From Sellimonas catena (GTDB lineage: Bacteria > Bacillota > Clostridia > Lachnospirales > Lachnospiraceae), in assembly GCF_045063725.1 (NCBI RefSeq), contig NZ_CP173695.1: a DNA stretch of 64,000 nt, one strand, 5' to 3'. Below are positions 8,974 to 17,528 of the stretch, one piece after another. The notes beneath the pieces were generated by a model. It worked only from the letters and a program-made list of their open reading frames with translations, was not told the origin of the DNA and did no database searches. The position numbers and the translations under genes are program-made. Numbering within the stretch: position 1 is the first letter of the stretch; each line of letters starts with the position of its first letter.

Positions 8974-9034
8974 TACGCTACACCATCCTGTTCTACAATT
9001 TCATGCTCTCTCATTTTATATACTTTAGTGCACA
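8970..9034 (-). pseudogene. 3' remnant of a gene cut by ISLre2 (possibly PqqD-like)
   Basis: Ahead of the S24/S26 gene an open frame encodes CTKVYKMREHEIVEQDGVAY and then stops. Its TGA overlaps the TTG start of the next gene, the usual sign of a coupled operon pair. Upstream the frame runs into the ISLre2 end and a stop. The tail resembles the last helix of small PqqD-family proteins, which often precede such peptidase and nucleotidyltransferase genes, but only about 20 residues remain, so the family call is weak. Confidence 0.35.
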
Positions 9035-9045
9035 GTATGTGTCAA
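9017..9045 (-). promoter_or_regulatory. Hybrid promoter formed at the ISLre2 end
   Basis: On the minus strand TTGACA (9045-9040) lies inside the terminal repeat of ISLre2 and points outward. TATATA (9022-9017) lies just downstream with a 17-base spacer. The -10 is in the flanking DNA, so the insertion created the promoter. It would drive the S24/S26, nucleotidyltransferase and histidine kinase genes. Confidence 0.6.
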
Positions 9046-10719
9046 GTAATCGTTGGCACTTTTTCTTCTTTTTTTGATATCAGTTTATTTCTTTTATTTT
9101 CAGACAATTCAGCTCGGACTTTATCTGATCATTTTATGTTTCTTTTTAACAGAATGCTCTTGCAAGGGCTTTCCTCGATGCTGTCCGCATTGCGTCCAAT
9201 AGCGGCATATGATGCGTAATCGTCTCTACATATGGATTCCCTTTTCCATCCTTCTTTGGCGCTCTCGCCGCGCTCAGCGTTTTGACGATTTCTTCCATCT
9301 GCATGGTGAATATTTCTCCATCCGTATACCGTTCAATTGTATCGATCAGTTCCCTGTTCTCTTTCCGGTACAGGGCTTTCGCCATGTTATTCGCCCCATG
9401 CACGGACCATCTCATCCTCCGGTGCTTCATCCGCATGGTGATCGCCGTACAGTTCTGGTTCTCCTGCACTCCCATATTCTTATACACGATCCCCTCCGGT
9501 GCTTCAGGCAGCTCAATCCCTCTTTCCCGGTACGGGATCAATCCCTCCCGGTTATTCCCCAGATACTTGTATAGTTCCCTTGCATTCCTGCTCCCTTTTT
9601 CTTTCGGATCATCACTCTCTATGCTGTCGGCATAGACCTGGATATATTCCAGCATTTCATCTACTTTCTTCTGCTCCAGAAGTTCTTTGATCTGTTCCTG
9701 GGCTTCTGTATCCCGGATCTTCTTTTTGATCTCCTTATAGATGTGGAACCGGTCCAGCTGGAAGAGGGCTTCCGGGTCATAGATCTCTTTAATCCAGCTT
9801 CCTCCATCTCCGTTTAGAATCCGCCGGCCAATCTCATCTGCATCGTAAATCTTTTCGATCAGCGCCTCCCGTTTTTGATGGAACCGGCTGCTTTTTTCCA
9901 TTCCGGCCAACATCTTCTTATTCACCAGGCGGCTTCTTTTCGGGCTGTCTTTGTCCCATCCTTCATACATCGTGAAAACCTTCATCTCCTGTTTTGGCGC
10001 CTTCTTATGTCCGGAATCCTGCATCCTTAGCCATACGCCATCCATTTCTTCGAAAAGGATCCCGACTGCCTTTTCTCCTTCTGCCTGGTCTGCTTCCATC
10101 TGCTTTACCGCGTAGTCCTCTTCTTCGCTGATTCGTTCCCCCAGCTCCTGAATCAGGTTCCAGACACCTCCATGGCTGATCGTCTGTCCGCAGGTATCAC
10201 TGATCACTTCTGCGCTGACACGATATGGGGATTCCGTTACAGTCAGTGCAATCTTTTCTGCAAGATTGGTAGAGATCAGCCCGATCTTCTCCATCTGCAT
10301 CGCCTGATCCAGAAGGTAAATATGGGCAATCCTTCCGTCCTCCTGTTCTGTCCGGTAGACTCTTCGGGAATAGGTTACTTCCCCATATACGGTTTTGATC
10401 GAAGTTTCCCGTTTCCCTTTGTCTCTGTATAACTTTTTGTCTCTTTCTTTCGCCAGTTCATCATCGTAGTTTTCCAGAATGACCTGGGTGATCATCCTGC
10501 CCAACTCACAGACATACGCAAAAACTTTCTGCTCCAGGGTCTTGAAAGATACCAGCTTTTCCTCTACAATAGATTTCATCATACAGTCTCCTTTACGTGT
10601 TTTATTTTGCAACTAACATCATAAAGAAAAACTGTATGATTGGGAAGTAGGGATTTTCTCTGCTTCCCTTTTTATTTAGGAAAAATTCCTATTTTTGCCA
10701 ATAATAATTATACACTAAC
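9035..10719 (-). mobile_element. ISLre2-family insertion sequence
   Basis: The element carries one full-length transposase gene. Its ends form an imperfect inverted repeat: GTATGTGTCAAGTAATCG at the left (from 9035) and, on the minus strand, GTTAGTGTATAATTATTA at the right (from 10719), with TTGGCA shared further in. The right end is fixed because an IS1182-type transposase gene breaks off exactly there. No target-site duplication is visible, so the flanks were rearranged after insertion. Confidence 0.75.
9146..10582 (-). CDS. ISLre2-family transposase
   Basis: The 478-residue protein starts at an ATG with AAAGGAG upstream. It matches the ISLre2 (UPF0236-type) transposases in length and layout. 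Visible features are an N-terminal helical part, the early segment SIKTVYGEVTYSRRVYR, the central GILFEEMDGVWLRMQ, the segment ILNGDGGSWIKEI with FQLDRFHIYKEI (the DG and D of the catalytic core), and the C-terminal RMRWSVHGANNMAKAL. The frame is intact, so the element may be active. It moves the IS and has no host role. Confidence 0.88.
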   Translation of the reverse strand: MMKSIVEEKLVSFKTLEQKVFAYVCELGRMITQVILENYDDELAKERDKKLYRDKGKRETSIKTVYGEVTYSRRVYRTEQEDGRIAHIYLLDQAMQMEKIGLISTNLAEKIALTVTESPYRVSAEVISDTCGQTISHGGVWNLIQELGERISEEEDYAVKQMEADQAEGEKAVGILFEEMDGVWLRMQDSGHKKAPKQEMKVFTMYEGWDKDSPKRSRLVNKKMLAGMEKSSRFHQKREALIEKIYDADEIGRRILNGDGGSWIKEIYDPEALFQLDRFHIYKEIKKKIRDTEAQEQIKELLEQKKVDEMLEYIQVYADSIESDDPKEKGSRNARELYKYLGNNREGLIPYRERGIELPEAPEGIVYKNMGVQENQNCTAITMRMKHRRMRWSVHGANNMAKALYRKENRELIDTIERYTDGEIFTMQMEEIVKTLSAARAPKKDGKGNPYVETITHHMPLLDAMRTASRKALARAFC

Positions 10720-11907
10720 GAGAACTTTTGTTCCTTCTTCGTTGAATTCAAAATCAGCAAGGATATCCGGGGCGAATTTCCCCGTCAGGCTTGTAGTGAT
10801 CAGTTCTACATTCTTCTCCGATGCGAGCTGCGTGTTTTCTGTCCCGCTGTATGCGCCATCCGTAATTATGACTGTCCGCTCTTCCTGTTTCTCCATCTGC
10901 TCAAGATGTTCCTGGAGAAACTGGCTGTCACTGTGATTGTTCTGGTCATATTGATAATCCGTTACAACGGAACCATTCTTACCTACGGATTCCTCAAGGT
11001 TGGCTGTATATCCCCGATGCTCTTTTCCGGCTTTGCTCCGGAATGTAGCCTCCGGATCAGAAGGATTCTGCATCATGGATGAGTTCATACCGCCGTCTTC
11101 TTTTGTGCGGAGTCTGCGAGTTCCATTTTCAACAACTGTCTGTTCAGACAGGCATCTGACAAACAGATCATACTCTGTTGAATCCTGATACTCAGACTCA
11201 CATAAGGTGAGAAGTTTATCGGCATCCGCAAGAAGCTGCTTTAATCGTTCCTCTGCATCCGTACTTCTCTGGTGATAGATCACTCTGTTGAAATCATTCG
11301 GATCTGTGTAGTGCTTCAGATCCTCCGGCAGAGCAGAATCATTTGCCTTATTCATAGAAACTGCCAGCTTTGAAATACAAGTATAGATCAGTTCCATCCG
11401 GCTGAGTTTACGGATGTTGGATTCGATCATCATGGAATCCATACGCCGGATCTTCCCGCTGATCCTCATCAGTTTGGCAATGGAAGCACTCAGGTCATTT
11501 ACGCAGTCATGGTAAAGATCCTTGTTATGAAGTGTTTCGTAATCATAGCACCGCCTGCGGAAACGGCTCAGTGTCTTGTCGCTCAGCGGCTGCTCTTCGA
11601 AACTCGTTGTGTGCAGGGCATACTGGAGCCGGAAATCCAACATAAGATTTTCAACCATTTCATCATCCGAATAATCAAAAAGCTCTTTGATAATGAGTGC
11701 ACCAACGATTACATTTACCGGAGTATTCGGTCTGGATGCATTATTACTGTATAAGACAGAAAAGCGCTTTTCATCAATGGCAGGGAATATTTCATCAGCA
11801 AAAACTTTTGCCCAGGATTTTTCCAGTGCTTTCTGTTCCCTGGCGGTTAAGCCGGAAAAACTATCTGTAAATGATATTTGCTGGTAAGAATTTTCTTTGA
11901 ATGACAT
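10720..11907 (-). pseudogene. IS1182-type transposase, 3' end removed by ISLre2
   Basis: The frame starts at 11907 (GAAGG upstream of ATGTCATTCAAAG) and runs for 396 native codons before ISLre2 begins. The protein has the DUF772-like N-terminal domain (RPNTPVNVIVGALIIKELF, LSDKTLSRFRRRCYD) and two catalytic Asp in MDSMMIESN and VIITDGAYSG. The C-terminal third, including the third catalytic acidic residue and the cysteine-containing segment, is missing. The ORF continues a few codons into ISLre2 and stops at 10708. The missing part is not found on the other side of ISLre2. The product cannot be an active transposase. Confidence 0.8.
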
Positions 11908-11993
11908 AAAGATTACCTTCTTTTCTAGGATAGCTCTATTATACAGCAAGAGAAGCATTTCGGCTTGTATTTACTACAAAATATATGAACTTT

Positions 11994-12443
11994 TCAAGGT
12001 GCTATAGACAGGCTTTTGACCCCAATATCATAATAATCAATTATATTTACAAAAGGGATTACAATTTTTCCGTTATTAAAAATATTAGCCGTAAGTGTTT
12101 CTATTTTCCCTCTTGCAATCCCAATAATGGCCGCCGCTCCATTCACTGCTACAAGTTGCTTAAATTTCTTTTCACTAATGCTTCCCTGTGAAAGAAATGC
12201 TCCCTCCAGTGACAGTTCCATTATGAATTTATGCTTTTCTGATTGTTCAACTTCAATTTCAAAATCAATATTCATTATAGAAAAGATACCGTTATCATCC
12301 GTTTCAAAATATGGTTCATTTATTGTAAGTCCAAAACTTCTTTTTGCATCCTTTTCGATATCAACTATATCATTCTTAACAGTAAGATTTTTGATTGTTG
12401 CTCCAACCAGTTCTATACCTGGCGCAACTATGTTAAATTTCAT
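11994..12443 (-). CDS. SecB-like chaperone of a toxin-antitoxin-chaperone (TAC) operon
   Basis: The 149-residue protein has SecB-like size and layout. It has a beta-rich core, the segment VNGAAAIIGIARGKIETLTANI, and near the C terminus IVIPFVNIIDYYDIG, close to the late conserved block of SecB-like proteins. Its ATG overlaps the stop of the antitoxin gene by one base (TAATG), so translation is coupled. Firmicutes generally lack export SecB, so the operon context points to the solitary SecB-like chaperones that fold and protect a HigA-type antitoxin. It is the last gene; its stop lies about 85 bases before the start of the IS1182 remnant. The family call rests on motif memory and context. Confidence 0.6.
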   Translation of the reverse strand: MKFNIVAPGIELVGATIKNLTVKNDIVDIEKDAKRSFGLTINEPYFETDDNGIFSIMNIDFEIEVEQSEKHKFIMELSLEGAFLSQGSISEKKFKQLVAVNGAAAIIGIARGKIETLTANIFNNGKIVIPFVNIIDYYDIGVKSLSIAP

Positions 12444-12844
12444 TACGCAATCGCCTCCTTGTCAAAAGAATATGATGATATCCATTCTCTTTTCACTTTT
12501 TTCTTCTCCGCTCTCTCAGAATCCCATTTGACAATCGAATAATCTGATTTCTCAAGTGGTTTTTCTAGTGCAATAGATAATTCTAAATGAAGCTTTTGAC
12601 AAATATCATTTAATGCTTTCACTGTAAAATTATACTCTCTGCCTTCCCATTTAGAAACCATTCCTTGAGTCACGCCCATGTATTCTGCAAATTCCTTTTG
12701 GGTCATGTCCATTTCAAGTCTACATCTCTCGATCTGTGCAGAAATCTTTGCTAACTCAACAATCGTTTTCACTTCAGATTCTGACAATCCTTCCGAAATC
12801 CAATTTGTTTTTTTTGCATTTGCAAGTTTTTCCGCAATTCCCAT
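12443..12844 (-). CDS. higA: HigA-type antitoxin with long C-terminal tail
   Basis: The 133-residue reading starts at an ATG with CGGAGGA upstream, 29 bases after the toxin stop. Residues 38-88 form a Cro/C1-type HTH (MTQKEFAEYMGVTQGMVSKW). The tail (about 92-133) is charged and has aromatic residues, including W107 and the end segment REWISSYSF. In characterised TAC systems such a tail is the chaperone-addiction region that makes the antitoxin depend on SecB. That role is inferred here. The order toxin, antitoxin, chaperone matches higB-higA-secB. It probably represses its own promoter at the palindrome near 13287-13304. Confidence 0.75.
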   Translation of the reverse strand: MGIAEKLANAKKTNWISEGLSESEVKTIVELAKISAQIERCRLEMDMTQKEFAEYMGVTQGMVSKWEGREYNFTVKALNDICQKLHLELSIALEKPLEKSDYSIVKWDSERAEKKKVKREWISSYSFDKEAIA

Positions 12845-12872
12845 TATTCTATCCTCCGATTCTATTCTCTCT

Positions 12873-13262
12873 CTAGCTATCAAGCCATTTTATCCTTTGC
12901 AAAGCGGTCTTAATCGCTCTTTGATAGTCTCCCGTGTTTTTTTCCAAAAATGCTGTTAATAGTATTACAGCTCCCTCTTCAATTATGTAAATTATTCTTA
13001 CATTTTTCTTTGATTCGGGATGCCTGATACTGTATAATCTATCAACACCAGTTAGTTTTTCAAATTGTGGCAGATCAATCGCCCGTTCCTTTTCTTGTTC
13101 CAGCACTGCCAAATCTTGAATAAGCTTTTTTTGATATCTTTCCCATGGCGGAATATCTTTCCAAGGTTCATCAACTGCTTTTTTAAATTCCTTCTTTACG
13201 CTTGAAATAGCAAAGGTATTTTCAATTCCTTTTACGCATATTTTTTCTAGCTCCACATTCAA
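12873..13262 (-). CDS. higB: HigB/RelE-superfamily toxin
   Basis: The 129-residue protein is the first gene of the TAC operon and starts at TTG with AAAGGAG upstream. The C-terminal half carries the RelE/HigB-like core: LPQFEKLTGVDRLYSIRHPE, KNVRIIYIIEEGAVILLTAF and then a lysine/arginine helix (EKNTGDYQRAIKTALQRI). The family toxins are ribosome-dependent mRNA endonucleases; activity here is not shown by sequence alone. The N-terminal 60 residues, with PWKDIPPWERYQKKLI, are an added helical region. Toxin-first order is typical of higBA. Confidence 0.75.
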   Translation of the reverse strand: MNVELEKICVKGIENTFAISSVKKEFKKAVDEPWKDIPPWERYQKKLIQDLAVLEQEKERAIDLPQFEKLTGVDRLYSIRHPESKKNVRIIYIIEEGAVILLTAFLEKNTGDYQRAIKTALQRIKWLDS

Positions 13263-13282
13263 TTTCTCTCCTTTATCTATTT

Positions 13283-13311
13283 ATAATATTACTTATAGGT
13301 AATAATTGCAA
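13283..13311 (-). promoter_or_regulatory. TAC operon promoter with palindromic operator
   Basis: On the minus strand TTGCAA (13311-13306) and TATTAT (13288-13283) are 17 bases apart. Across the spacer and -10 lies a perfect inverted repeat, TATTAC-N6-GTAATA (13287-13304). An HTH antitoxin bound there would block RNA polymerase, the usual autoregulation of TA operons. The toxin start is 20 bases downstream. Confidence 0.65.
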
Positions 13312-13556
13312 TAGAAAATACTCTATTTCCTCATATCCATTTCTATTCATCCCTAAGTATTATGCATTTAACCTTTTCTACACAGTACCGCTCGTTTTCG
13401 GACAATGTTGTATTGAGACAAATGATTGTACTATGAATCTAAGGAGCATTCCTGTAATTCAGAAATATTGCCAATTGAATAAAAAAGAACCTCAGGGTAA
13501 GATTGAGTTGCATCTTGGCGGATGTAAACAAAACAATCATAAACCGGAGGTTCAAA

Positions 13557-14831
13557 ATGAATTTAACACAGAATGACAGACTAAAGCAAGTAACAAGTGA
13601 AACTTTAATTGTTGGAGTTGATGTTGGATCACAAACTCACTTCTGCAGAGCGTTTGACTGGAGGGGATTAGAACTCTCCCGAAGAGTGTTCAAGTTTAGT
13701 AACACCGGAATGGGATTCCTTACTTTCCTTCGATGGACAGAGGAACTCATGAATAAAACTGAAATGAAAACTGTTATTGTTGGCTGCGAGCCTACCGGCT
13801 GTTACTGGCTTACTTTTCAGAAGTTCTTACAAGACCATGATATCCAGCTCGTAACGGTTAATCCGTTTGCAGTTAACAGAAGCAAGGAACTGGATGATAA
13901 CAGTCCTGAGAAAAGTGATTTAAAGGATCCAAAGACCATTGCGTTACTTGTGAAGGATGGAAGGTATTCCACTTCTTATCTTCCAAGTGGAGTGTATGCT
14001 GAGATTAGAGAGGCTTCTGTCTGCAGAGACCAGCTCATGAAACAGCATGTGCGTCTGTCAAATCAGATACAGGGGTGGCTTCAGAAGTTCTTTCCGGAGT
14101 ATTTTGAGTGTTATGCTGCTTGGGATTCCACCAGTGGACTTATGCTTTTGAAAGAGGCACCACTGCCACAGGATATTCTTAGAATCGGTGCAGGGGGAAT
14201 CAATCAGATATGGCGTGATGCAAAGGTGCGTGGGGCAGGTATAAAGAGGGCACAGACCTTGGTAGAAGCAGCACAAAATAGCGTAGGATTGGAAGGCGGT
14301 GAGGCTGCAAGGCTTGAGATATGGATACTTATAAATGATTACATTCTGAAAGCGGAACAGCTTAGAAGACTGGATGAATACCTGGAAGAAAAAGTAAAAG
14401 AAGTACCAAATGTGGAGAAACTGCTCGCCATTAAAGGAGTAGGGATGAGTACTGTGATTGGCTTTATCGCAGAGGTTGGTGATATCGGACGTTTCACTGA
14501 TCCCAAACAGATACAGAAGCTTGCAGGATTAGAGATAGTCAAGAAAAGCTCTGGGAAAAAGAAGGGGCAGCCAAGAATCAGTAAGAGGGGCAGGAGAAAA
14601 CTACGAAGAACCATGTATGAATCAGCACGAGCGCTGATGAATTGGAATCCGGCATTTCAGGATGTTTTCCTTTATTACAGGAACAGACAGAAAAATCCGC
14701 TTGGTGGAATGCAGGCCAAGATAGCAGTTGCATGCAAAGCAATCAGGGTATTCTATGTAGTATTACAAACAGGCTGTGACTTTGATGAGGAGAAGTTCCG
14801 AAAGGATATCGTCAGGCCGGAAGCAGCCTAA
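13557..14831 (+). CDS. IS110-family transposase (bridge-RNA-type recombinase)
   Basis: The 424-residue protein starts at an ATG with CGGAGG upstream. The N-terminal RuvC-like DEDD domain shows D22 (VGVDVGSQTH), E78 (GCEPTG), D121 and D124 (EKSDLKDPKT). The C-terminal Transposase_20-type domain has LLAIKGVGMSTVIGFIAE and the segment KSSGKKKGQPRISKRGRRKL, which holds the candidate catalytic Ser. IS110 recombinases work with a structured RNA from the element's non-coding end, which pairs with donor and target DNA. About 400 bases of non-coding DNA follow this gene. The frame is intact. Element ends could not be fixed because this family usually lacks clear terminal repeats. Confidence 0.9.
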   Translation: MNLTQNDRLKQVTSETLIVGVDVGSQTHFCRAFDWRGLELSRRVFKFSNTGMGFLTFLRWTEELMNKTEMKTVIVGCEPTGCYWLTFQKFLQDHDIQLVTVNPFAVNRSKELDDNSPEKSDLKDPKTIALLVKDGRYSTSYLPSGVYAEIREASVCRDQLMKQHVRLSNQIQGWLQKFFPEYFECYAAWDSTSGLMLLKEAPLPQDILRIGAGGINQIWRDAKVRGAGIKRAQTLVEAAQNSVGLEGGEAARLEIWILINDYILKAEQLRRLDEYLEEKVKEVPNVEKLLAIKGVGMSTVIGFIAEVGDIGRFTDPKQIQKLAGLEIVKKSSGKKKGQPRISKRGRRKLRRTMYESARALMNWNPAFQDVFLYYRNRQKNPLGGMQAKIAVACKAIRVFYVVLQTGCDFDEEKFRKDIVRPEAA

Positions 14832-14928
14832 TACCAAAAAGCACATACTGTAGCAGATAACGTCCGCCAAGGATTCAATTGGTGCTGGATTACAGGAGTG
14901 CTCTCTATCAATGACAAAGCAGAGCGAA

Positions 14929-14993
14929 GCCGCTAAGACATATTTAATAGGGTATGACCCTGATAAGGAGCAGAAGCGGCATCCCACTATGGG
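14929..14993 (+). ncRNA. Candidate structured (bridge-like) RNA in IS110 3' non-coding part
   Basis: Between the transposase stop and about 15.24 kb there is no good gene. In it a stem GCCGCT (14929-14934) with AGCGGC (14975-14980) encloses an AGGGT-ATG-ACCCT hairpin (14949-14961). A CCCA-CTA-TGGG hairpin (14983-14993) follows. IS110/IS1111 elements carry a bridge RNA in one non-coding end. The true limits and guide loops were not determined; the 5' non-coding part is the alternative location. Confidence 0.35.
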
Positions 14994-15286
14994 TAGGCTG
15001 GACGAAGGAATTTAGGACCCTTGTAGTAGAGGATGATCCTGTTAGACATGAGAGGTTAGCAGCCATAGGGAAGAATGGGACACATAATCGCCTTCATAAA
15101 AAGATGACGTTTTATTTTGTGCACCTTTCTGACTGGAAACATACGTGCATTGAATCTGAAATGACACAGTTTTCGCCCATTAATGAATGCTTATCATTGT
15201 TTGTAACTTTATAAACCATTGCACAAATGGCTAAAATACAGGCTTTTTTGTGCAAAATAAATAAGAAAGTATAGAGAGGAATCTTT

Positions 15287-15334
15287 ATGATTACATACGA
15301 TCCTTTTTTGAATATATACCCCCTCGATGACTAG
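15287..15334 (+). pseudogene. N-terminal remnant of a small XRE-type regulator
   Basis: After GAGAGGAA lies an ATG with the 15-codon frame MITYDPFLNIYPLDD. The first residues match the common start of small Cro/C1 regulators of Clostridia (MITYDPF...), and homology then stops. The rest of the gene is absent, probably lost when mobile DNA inserted or deleted here. The call rests on seven residues. Confidence 0.25.
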
Positions 15335-15515
15335 AAGCCAACGCTTTGTGCGATGGCTTCTTCTCCTTTGTTCTATTATGCAGGATTCCCCATTCTTATA
15401 ATTATAAGGTGTTATGGCTGTTCATCATCAAAAACGACTCTTCCTGGAATTTCCGTTCTTCTTCCATTCTGAAATTCATCTTTCCACTCGGAAGTTCCAA
15501 AAGGTACATTCCAGG

Positions 15516-17528
15516 TCACTCGCTCCTCTTCTGTGCGCAGCTTACATGGAGGATCGAGTTTGTCTCCTCATCAACTACCAAAGCTTCAATCTCAGCAGAA
15601 TGATCCAGCGGATACAAGAGAGGCTGGATATCCAGTTCCTCCGGTATCAGATTCTGACTGAAAGCTTCCACCTCATCTTCCTTTTCGTAATGCAGCGTAT
15701 ACATGCCGCCGGAAACCGGACCATTGGCACTGGATACAGGATAACTATCCAGCACCTCTATGGAATCCACCTTGTAATCTGCAAGCCTTTTCTCTGTATC
15801 AATGCCATATTCTTTGAGGAGATCACATGTCAGCTCAAAGAACGGGTAGACAAACATGTTCGTAATACTTCCGTCTGAGGAAGATCTGATCCTTGTATAT
15901 CCGCACGGCAGCTCTTCTCCAAGCTGTTCCATCTTAAGTTCTGAGACATCCTGCCGGTACGCGTCAAGGAGAGCTTCTTTCTGATCCCCCGTGATCTGAA
16001 GGGCAGTTCCTCTTACACTGTCTTCCCATGTAAAGCGGTCTTCTGATACATCCTCAAGCTTTACTGCTGGATAGGCAATCCGCTTATATTCATCCGTCTC
16101 ATATACTGATGCGAACATCTCCACCTGTTCTCTGGTCAGCGGATAAGAACGGTAATGGGTGCCGCCGTCCGGCATATAGTAGCAGACTTTTGCACGAGTG
16201 CAGGAACTGTCCGCCATACTGCTCTCACCGATGTCTTCCCTGATGATCTCCTGAAGCCACGTAAGCACTGCCGTGCGACCTTCTCCCTTTAGCTGATACC
16301 GCCTCAACTGCGCAGCCGTCTCATATTTTTCCTGATTTCCCGACACCTCGGCATAAGTCGAGCAATCCATACCGATCCCATCGATACTGATCCCGATGCT
16401 TTCTGCATTTTCCGGAAAGAGGGTGTCATAAGCGGAAGCTCCGGCAGGAAATGCCAGACCTGCTACAATTACAGCCGCTGCAGACAATACAAGCTGCCAC
16501 TTTCTACGGAAAAACTTCACCTCTGTTCCCTGTACCGCATACTCCAACAGCAAATGTACCGCAAGAGCTATAACCACTCCGCCCACAGTACAGCCGATGA
16601 TAGAACCGATGCCGACAGACGCCGGATCTAAAAAATCCGACAGAAAACTGCACATCCATAAGCCTGCAAGGAATGATACCAGTATCTGTACTGTCTGTTC
16701 TGCCGGCGCCAGAGTAAATATCCGCCCGGTCCTCTCTGTCTTTCTTTTCCTCTGCGCGAGTACGATGAACCCGAAAAGAACCACAATCCACAGGACAGCC
16801 GCTGCCACGGAAGAAATCTCCGGTGTAAATGTCAGCACAAACGGTTTTTCAAACACACTCATTCCGGTCAGATCAGCCGTGAGCCGCTCCGGTGACAGGA
16901 CAGTATATAGCCATTCAAGAAACGGGTTTTTATAATATGTAACAAAATAATTCCGTGATAGCGCAGGGCATATATTCCCTGTCAGTATCGGAAAATATAG
17001 GATCATAACCGCACAGACGACTACTGCGGATATAATATTTCCGCAGATCACGGCGCACAGAATCCCTATGTGATAAAAGATCAGAAAGGACACCGCATAT
17101 ACAAAAATACTCTTCAGCGTGTAGCTTCCCGCATACACCCCGAACTGCAGATCAATAGCAGCCTGATAAATCCCGCATACTGCCATTATAAACATCAGAG
17201 GTACGATCACATTGAAGAGCCCGTGCACATACCGGCTCCAGAATATGGTTTCCCTGCTGACCGGCAAACTGTAGTAAAAGTCCTGCTGCTTCTGATGGAA
17301 CAGATAGAAGAACTCAATGAAGGCGGTAAGAAGTCCGAGTCCCATGCAGATCCACCTGAGATCAAGGGCAGTGCCACCGATCCCGAAAAATGTATTTTCT
17401 GTGTCAAAACTCAGACGGGTCACGGCAAGGACGCCGTAAAGGATGAGAGTTCCCCACCCCAGAGCTGCCACAAGATGGCCTCTGCCTGCTTCTTTTACCC
17501 AGTTAATGAAGCACTTTGCGGATGTCAT
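15516..17528 (-). CDS. ABC-2-type exporter permease with DUF6449-like C-terminal domain
   Basis: The 670-residue protein has an N-terminal half with about six membrane helices (residues 20-240), more helices to about 365, and a large extracytoplasmic C-terminal domain from about 370. The segment FHQKQQDFYYSLPVSRETIFWSRY is typical of this permease group. The C-terminal part resembles the DUF6449 domain. It overlaps the upstream ATPase gene by 26 bases, so the two form one exporter, substrate unknown. The reading ends in SCAQKRSE. A different frame continues with a protein-like stretch (ERVTWNVPFGTSEWKDEF) to a stop at 15412, so the natural C terminus may have been lost by a one-base shift. 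Confidence 0.75.
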   Translation of the reverse strand: MTSAKCFINWVKEAGRGHLVAALGWGTLILYGVLAVTRLSFDTENTFFGIGGTALDLRWICMGLGLLTAFIEFFYLFHQKQQDFYYSLPVSRETIFWSRYVHGLFNVIVPLMFIMAVCGIYQAAIDLQFGVYAGSYTLKSIFVYAVSFLIFYHIGILCAVICGNIISAVVVCAVMILYFPILTGNICPALSRNYFVTYYKNPFLEWLYTVLSPERLTADLTGMSVFEKPFVLTFTPEISSVAAAVLWIVVLFGFIVLAQRKRKTERTGRIFTLAPAEQTVQILVSFLAGLWMCSFLSDFLDPASVGIGSIIGCTVGGVVIALAVHLLLEYAVQGTEVKFFRRKWQLVLSAAAVIVAGLAFPAGASAYDTLFPENAESIGISIDGIGMDCSTYAEVSGNQEKYETAAQLRRYQLKGEGRTAVLTWLQEIIREDIGESSMADSSCTRAKVCYYMPDGGTHYRSYPLTREQVEMFASVYETDEYKRIAYPAVKLEDVSEDRFTWEDSVRGTALQITGDQKEALLDAYRQDVSELKMEQLGEELPCGYTRIRSSSDGSITNMFVYPFFELTCDLLKEYGIDTEKRLADYKVDSIEVLDSYPVSSANGPVSGGMYTLHYEKEDEVEAFSQNLIPEELDIQPLLYPLDHSAEIEALVVDEETNSILHVSCAQKRSE

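Noticed and set aside
9012..9014. ATG of a 14-codon peptide ahead of the S24/S26 gene
   Set aside because: It lies at or upstream of the expected transcription start of the hybrid promoter and has no ribosome site; it is better read as part of a longer broken frame.
11994..12443. Export chaperone SecB serving general protein secretion
   Set aside because: The gene is coupled to a toxin-antitoxin pair and lies in a mobile island; a housekeeping export role in this type of cell is unlikely.
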